DNA from: Cellulomonas sp. S1-8 | GTDB lineage: Bacteria; Actinomycetota; Actinomycetes; Actinomycetales; Cellulomonadaceae | Assembly (NCBI RefSeq): GCF_026184235.1 | Contig: NZ_CP110806.1 | Location: 2,914,001 to 2,978,000, forward strand | DNA: 64,000 bases | Direction: 5' to 3' | Part shown: piece by piece, positions 60,799 to 64,000 of the stretch | How the letters are laid out: each line of letters opens with the position of its first letter | Position numbering within the stretch: position 1 is the stretch's first letter | Translations under genes and position numbers: made by a program | The notes under the pieces: model-generated | The model's database searches: none | What the model saw: only the letters and a program-made list of their open reading frames with translations | What the model was told of the DNA's origin: nothing

Positions 60799-61059
60799 AT
60801 GACGACCACCACGCCCGCACCGGGCACCGTGACGATGTACTCCACGACCTGGTGCGGCTACTGCCACCGCCTGCGCAAGCAGATGGACTCCGCCGGCATC
60901 GCGTACGACGTCGTCGACATCGAGCAGCAGCCCGCGGCCGCGCAGTTCGTCGAGTCCGTCAACGGCGGCAACCAGACCGTGCCGACCATCGTGTTCCCCG
61001 ACGGGTCCGCCGCGACCAACCCGTCCCTCGCGCAGGTCCGCGAGCGCCTCGGCGTCTGA
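60799..61059 (+). CDS. Mycoredoxin (glutaredoxin-like)
   Basis: An 86-residue glutaredoxin-fold protein. VTMYSTTWCGYCHRLRKQMD contains the CxxC redox motif (CGYC), TVPTIVFPDG the cis-Pro loop. In Actinobacteria this protein is mycoredoxin-1 and uses mycothiol. Divergent from uvrD2 and convergent with nudC, exactly as Rv3198A lies in M. tuberculosis. GAGGAA precedes the ATG. It could serve as reductant for the arsenate reductases in this genome. Confidence 0.92.
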   Translation: MTTTTPAPGTVTMYSTTWCGYCHRLRKQMDSAGIAYDVVDIEQQPAAAQFVESVNGGNQTVPTIVFPDGSAATNPSLAQVRERLGV

Positions 61060-61093
61060 CGTCTCGGGGTCCGACGTCTCGGGGTCCGACGTC
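61058..61093 (+). repeat. 15-bp tandem repeat, 2.4 copies
   Basis: GACGTCTCGGGGTCC occurs at 61058-61072 and 61073-61087, then GACGTC again. It begins at the mycoredoxin stop codon and lies in the 57-base convergent gap. No hairpin of note. Confidence 0.8.
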
Positions 61094-61116
61094 CGGGCGG
61101 CACCGGTTCCGCCGGG

Positions 61117-62148
61117 TCACCCGGCGATCGGACGCCCGAACCACTGCTCGACGAGCGCGCGCGCGATCGACGTCGGGCCGGGCAGCAGCACCTCGCCCGA
61201 CGCGACCGCGGACGCGAGCCCGTCCCGCGTGAACCAGCGGGCGTCGGCCATCTCCACGCCGTCGACCTGCACGAGCGTGCTCGTCGCGCGCGCCCGGAAC
61301 CCGAGCATCAGCGACCCGGGGAACGGCCACGGCTGGCTGCCGGCGTACTCGACGTCGCCGACCAGCACGCCGGTCTCCTCGTGGACCTCGCGGCGCACCG
61401 CCTGCTCCGCGGACTCGCCCGCCTCGACGAACCCCGCGAGCGTCGACCAGCGACCCGCCTGCCACGCCGTCGCGTGACCCAGCAGCAGCCGGTCGGCGTC
61501 GTCGACGACCGCCATGATCACCGCCGGGTCGGTGCGGGGGTAGTGCTCCGAGCCGTCCACGTCGCACACCCGCGACCACCCCGCCTGCGCGACTCGGGTG
61601 GGCGTGCCGCAGCGCGGGCAGCGCGGGTGGCGGTCGTGCCAGGTGTCGAGCGCCACGGCGGCCGTCGCCAGGCCCGCGTCGTGCGCGGGCAGCGCCGCGC
61701 CCACCGTCCGCAGCGAGCGCCAGCTGCCGCGCGCCACGGGGCCGTCCGGCAGGTGGACCAGGACGTCGGCCGGCTCACCGCGCGCCGGCAGCGGGTGACG
61801 GTCGGGCAGCCGCACCGCGAGCACGCACGCGCCGTCGTCCTCGGCGCCCAGGAGGAGCCACGCCTCGGGGTCGGGGCCCGTCACGGCTGCGTGGGGGGCG
61901 TCCGGTCCGTCCGCCGCGGCCAGCAGGTCGCGCGCGGCGTCGGCGTCGAGCCACCGCAGCACCGCGCCGGTGACGTCGGCCTCGGCCTCGGCCTCGGCGA
62001 GGAGGAGGCCGCCGTCGCGCACCGCGAGCACGCGGGTGCGGGTGTCGGCGAGCGCGTGGGCGATGACGTCCGGCACCTCGCGCAGCTGCGCCGCGCGGGC
62101 GACGGAGGACCGCGCGAGCGGCAGGTCGGCGAGGGCGTGGCTGGTCAC
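61117..62148 (-). CDS. nudC: NAD(H) pyrophosphatase NudC
   Basis: A 343-residue protein. The N-terminal domain (residues 1-165) is the variable NudC lobe, followed by a zinc ribbon (CPRCGTPTRVAQAGWSRVCD) and the Nudix domain: YPRTDPAVIMAVVDD, GFVEAGESAEQAVRREVHEETG (complete Nudix box) and SQPWPFPGSLMLGF, the motif for NADH-type substrates. It hydrolyses NAD(H) to NMN(H) and AMP and can decap NAD-RNA. The fourth Cys of the ribbon is Asp, as I recall in other actinobacterial NudC. The start may be GTG 62148 or 62157. Orthologue by position: Rv3199c. Confidence 0.92.
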   Translation of the reverse strand: MTSHALADLPLARSSVARAAQLREVPDVIAHALADTRTRVLAVRDGGLLLAEAEAEADVTGAVLRWLDADAARDLLAAADGPDAPHAAVTGPDPEAWLLLGAEDDGACVLAVRLPDRHPLPARGEPADVLVHLPDGPVARGSWRSLRTVGAALPAHDAGLATAAVALDTWHDRHPRCPRCGTPTRVAQAGWSRVCDVDGSEHYPRTDPAVIMAVVDDADRLLLGHATAWQAGRWSTLAGFVEAGESAEQAVRREVHEETGVLVGDVEYAGSQPWPFPGSLMLGFRARATSTLVQVDGVEMADARWFTRDGLASAVASGEVLLPGPTSIARALVEQWFGRPIAG

Positions 62149-62334
62149 GCGCGCCACGCTACGCGCGCCACGCCATGCGTCGGTGCACGCCGCCCGCCCG
62201 ACCCCTGCGGCAGCGGCACGACCCCGCCCACGCCCCGGTCGCCGGCCCCTCACCTGCCGCGCGCCGCGCACCACTGGACGAACCGGACGCCAACACGCCG
62301 GGCGTGGCGACGGGAGGGACGGCGTGAGGGCACC

Positions 62335-62340
62335 TACGCT
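62335..62340 (+). promoter_or_regulatory. -10-like element of a leaderless phosphotransferase gene
   Basis: TACGCT is seven bases from the GTG at 62348. The spacing and the absence of a ribosome site suggest a leaderless message. The rest of the gap 62149-62334 is GC-rich and shows nothing else. Confidence 0.45.
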
Positions 62341-62347
62341 GGCGGCC

Positions 62348-63283
62348 GTGACCCGTTCGCCGCTCGCACTCGCCGCTCTCGCGACCGTCGCCGTCCCCGG
62401 CCTCGACGCGTACGACGTGCGGCGCCCCCTGCACCCGGGGTCGGACTTCGACGTGGCCGTGGTCGTCGACTCGGTCCGCCAGCGGTGGGTCGTGCGTGCG
62501 CCGCAGCACCCGGGCGCCGGCGCCGCGCTCGAGGCCGAGGTGGTCCTGCTGGACGCGCTCGGTCCCTTCGTCGACGACGGCCGGCTGCCCTTCGCGATCC
62601 CCCGCCCTGCCGGCTTCGCGCACCTGCCCGAGGGGGGCCGTGCGAGCGTGCACCGCGAGGTGCCCGGCCGGCCGCTGCAGCTGGAGACCCTGCGCCCGGG
62701 TCCCGGCCTGGCGGCCGCGGTGGGTCGGGCGGTCGCCGCCGTCCACGAGCTGCCGACGTCGATCGTCGAGAACGCGGGCCTGCCGGTCTACGACGCGGCG
62801 GGGTACCGCGAGCGGCGGCAGGCGGAGGTCGACGAGGCCGCCCGCACGGGCCTCGTCCCGCCGTCGCTGCTGCGACGCTGGGAGGAGATGCTCGAGGACG
62901 TCGCGATGTGGCGGTTCCGTCCCACGGTCGTCCACGGCGACCTGTCGAGCAGCCACCTGCTCGTCGCCGACGGTGCCGTGTCCGGGATCCTGGACTGGGG
63001 GTCGACGCTGGTCGCCGACCCGGCCGACGACCTGTCGTGGCTGCTCGTCGCGGCGCCGCAGGACGCGGTCGACGCGATCCTCGAGTCGTACCTGATGCGC
63101 CGCAGCGAGCTCACCGACCCGCACCTGGCGGACCGTGCCCTGCTCGCCGGCGAGCTGGCGCTCGCGCGCTGGCTGCTGCACGGTGTCCGGGCGCAGCGTC
63201 AGGACGTCGTCGACGACGCCGTGCAGATGCTCCGCGACCTCGAGGAGCACACCCGCGTCGACGAGGCCGCCGCGGCCTACTGA
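62348..63283 (+). CDS. APH-type phosphotransferase (macrolide-phosphotransferase-like)
   Basis: A 311-residue kinase of the aminoglycoside/macrolide phosphotransferase fold. VVHGDLSSSHLLVADG is the catalytic loop (HGD), GILDWGSTLVADPADDLSWLL the metal-binding loop (D). The Lys of the N-lobe is less clear. Similar genes in this place in Actinobacteria are often labelled macrolide 2'-phosphotransferase. Its place beside the whiB7 block is suggestive, since WhiB7 controls drug resistance, but the gene is not in the whiB7 transcript and its substrate could be a metabolite. Confidence 0.85.
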   Translation: MTRSPLALAALATVAVPGLDAYDVRRPLHPGSDFDVAVVVDSVRQRWVVRAPQHPGAGAALEAEVVLLDALGPFVDDGRLPFAIPRPAGFAHLPEGGRASVHREVPGRPLQLETLRPGPGLAAAVGRAVAAVHELPTSIVENAGLPVYDAAGYRERRQAEVDEAARTGLVPPSLLRRWEEMLEDVAMWRFRPTVVHGDLSSSHLLVADGAVSGILDWGSTLVADPADDLSWLLVAAPQDAVDAILESYLMRRSELTDPHLADRALLAGELALARWLLHGVRAQRQDVVDDAVQMLRDLEEHTRVDEAAAAY

Positions 63284-63396
63284 GCACCGCCCCACCGGGG
63301 CGCTCCCACCCGGTGCACGCCCACCTCGGCACGCCCACCCCGGGCACCCCCACCCCGGCGCGAGGGGTGTCCGCACGGAGTCCTGCGGTGACGGCG

Positions 63397-64000
63397 TCAC
63401 GGTGAGGTCAGCGGCTCCTGCGTCGGTGCGACCGCCGCGAGGAGGGTCGCGACCTCGTCGGCGTCCGGCAGCCGGTCCGGCACGACCGTGAGTCCCGTGC
63501 CCACGTAGCAGAACGCCGCACGGACCAGGTCCGGGTCGGTCCCGGTCAGGCGCGACCACGCGATCCGGTACACCGCGAGCTGCAGGTCGCGGGACGCCCG
63601 GCCGGCCGTGCCGCTCGGTGGAGCACCGGTCTTCCAGTCCACCACGACGACCGCGCCGGGCACGTCCGGCCGGTCGGGGTCCGGGAACACCGCGTCGATC
63701 CGCGACCGCAGGACGTACCCGCCGATGGTCGTCTCGACGTCGACCTCGACCGCGACCGGTGAGCGGTGAGCCCAGGGCGTGCGCAGGAACGCCGCCCGCA
63801 GCGTCGCCTGGTCCGGGTCGTCGGGCAGGACGTCGTCGTCGGCACCCGGCAGGTCGTCGACGTCGACCAGTGTCGCCTGCCCGTACCAGGCCTCGACCCA
63901 CGCGTGGAACGCGGTGCCCCGGCGCGCCTGCGGGGACGGCTCGCGCGGGACGGGGCGCCGCAGGCCGAGCGCGAACTGCTCCGGCTGGGCGTCGAGGCGG
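63397..64000 (-). CDS. C-terminal nuclease part of a RecB/AdnB-type helicase-nuclease (5' part outside window)
   Basis: About 200 C-terminal residues are visible, in a frame open to the window edge. RRGTAFHAWVEAWYGQ, LRSRIDAVFP, VVVVDWKTGAPPS and RDLQLAVYRIAW are the motifs of the PD-(D/E)XK nuclease domain at the end of UvrD/RecB-like helicases (G-H-E, D, D-W-K-T-G, Q-L-x-x-Y). In M. tuberculosis the gene in this position is adnB. All nuclease residues are in place, so the enzyme should be active in DNA end resection. The helicase part is not in view. Confidence 0.88.
   Translation of the reverse strand, partial: RLDAQPEQFALGLRRPVPREPSPQARRGTAFHAWVEAWYGQATLVDVDDLPGADDDVLPDDPDQATLRAAFLRTPWAHRSPVAVEVDVETTIGGYVLRSRIDAVFPDPDRPDVPGAVVVVDWKTGAPPSGTAGRASRDLQLAVYRIAWSRLTGTDPDLVRAAFCYVGTGLTVVPDRLPDADEVATLLAAVAPTQEPLTSP

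Overview
The window is chromosomal DNA of a very GC-rich actinobacterium. GTG starts, strong GGAGG-type ribosome binding sites, overlapping ATGA/GTGA gene junctions, several apparently leaderless genes, a WhiB7 regulator, a mycoredoxin and the right-hand gene order all point to Actinomycetota. Protein style suggests Micrococcales, possibly Cellulomonadaceae; the family level is inference. I see no prophage, insertion sequence, rRNA or CRISPR array. About 58 protein genes, one initiator tRNA and a number of short regulatory elements can be supported.

Left part (1-14.4 kb): a truncated membrane protein, an AraC-type regulator divergent from a nucleotide-sugar/SDR-like protein, a Fur/Zur repressor, a giant bifunctional PutA, and then a compact NAD-flavoured module: a Nudix-winged-helix regulator divergent from an SPFH (band 7) protein that is translationally coupled to an NAD-kinase-like protein. 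Next come a molybdopterin oxidoreductase with its likely flavin reductase, a DUF808 membrane protein, and a persulfide-type operon (CoA-disulfide-reductase/rhodanese fusion, 39-residue Cys-rich protein, CsoR/CstR-like repressor) headed by a perfect 20-bp operator-like palindrome.

Middle part (14.4-37.3 kb): the pstSCAB phosphate transporter behind a PHO-box-like triple direct repeat, followed by a regulator with a degenerate receiver. Then an arsenic island: two divergent arms with ArsR, an HTH-arsenate reductase fusion, a leaderless ACR3 pump, an ArsR-arsenate reductase fusion, a free arsenate reductase, a PAT-like acetyltransferase and an ArsO-like flavoprotein. After it lies a sensory cluster (GAF-ANTAR divergent from GAF-EAL and MEDS-HATPase), a DUF2254 membrane protein, a lipoprotein, an NTF2-like protein, and two FtsX-type permeases with no ATPase beside them. 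The initiator tRNA-Met follows, behind a bidirectional terminator.

Right part: an EamA exporter; a peptide-type ABC transporter (fused dual ATPase, two permeases, lipoprotein) in one operon with an acyl-CoA-dehydrogenase-like and a luciferase-like monooxygenase, probably for sulfur or heteroatom scavenging; two LysR regulators, both leaderless. From 48.7 kb on, the order UPF0182, PDZ-S16 protease, zincin-like protein, ThiF-like protein, WhiB7, UvrD2, mycoredoxin, NudC, helicase-nuclease matches, from memory, the conserved actinobacterial block around Mycobacterium tuberculosis Rv3193c-Rv3201c. The whiB7 leader is well preserved: promoter with AT-rich box, 54-codon upstream ORF, and a strong intrinsic terminator before the whiB7 start. 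All functional calls rest on reading motifs by eye; no database search was run.
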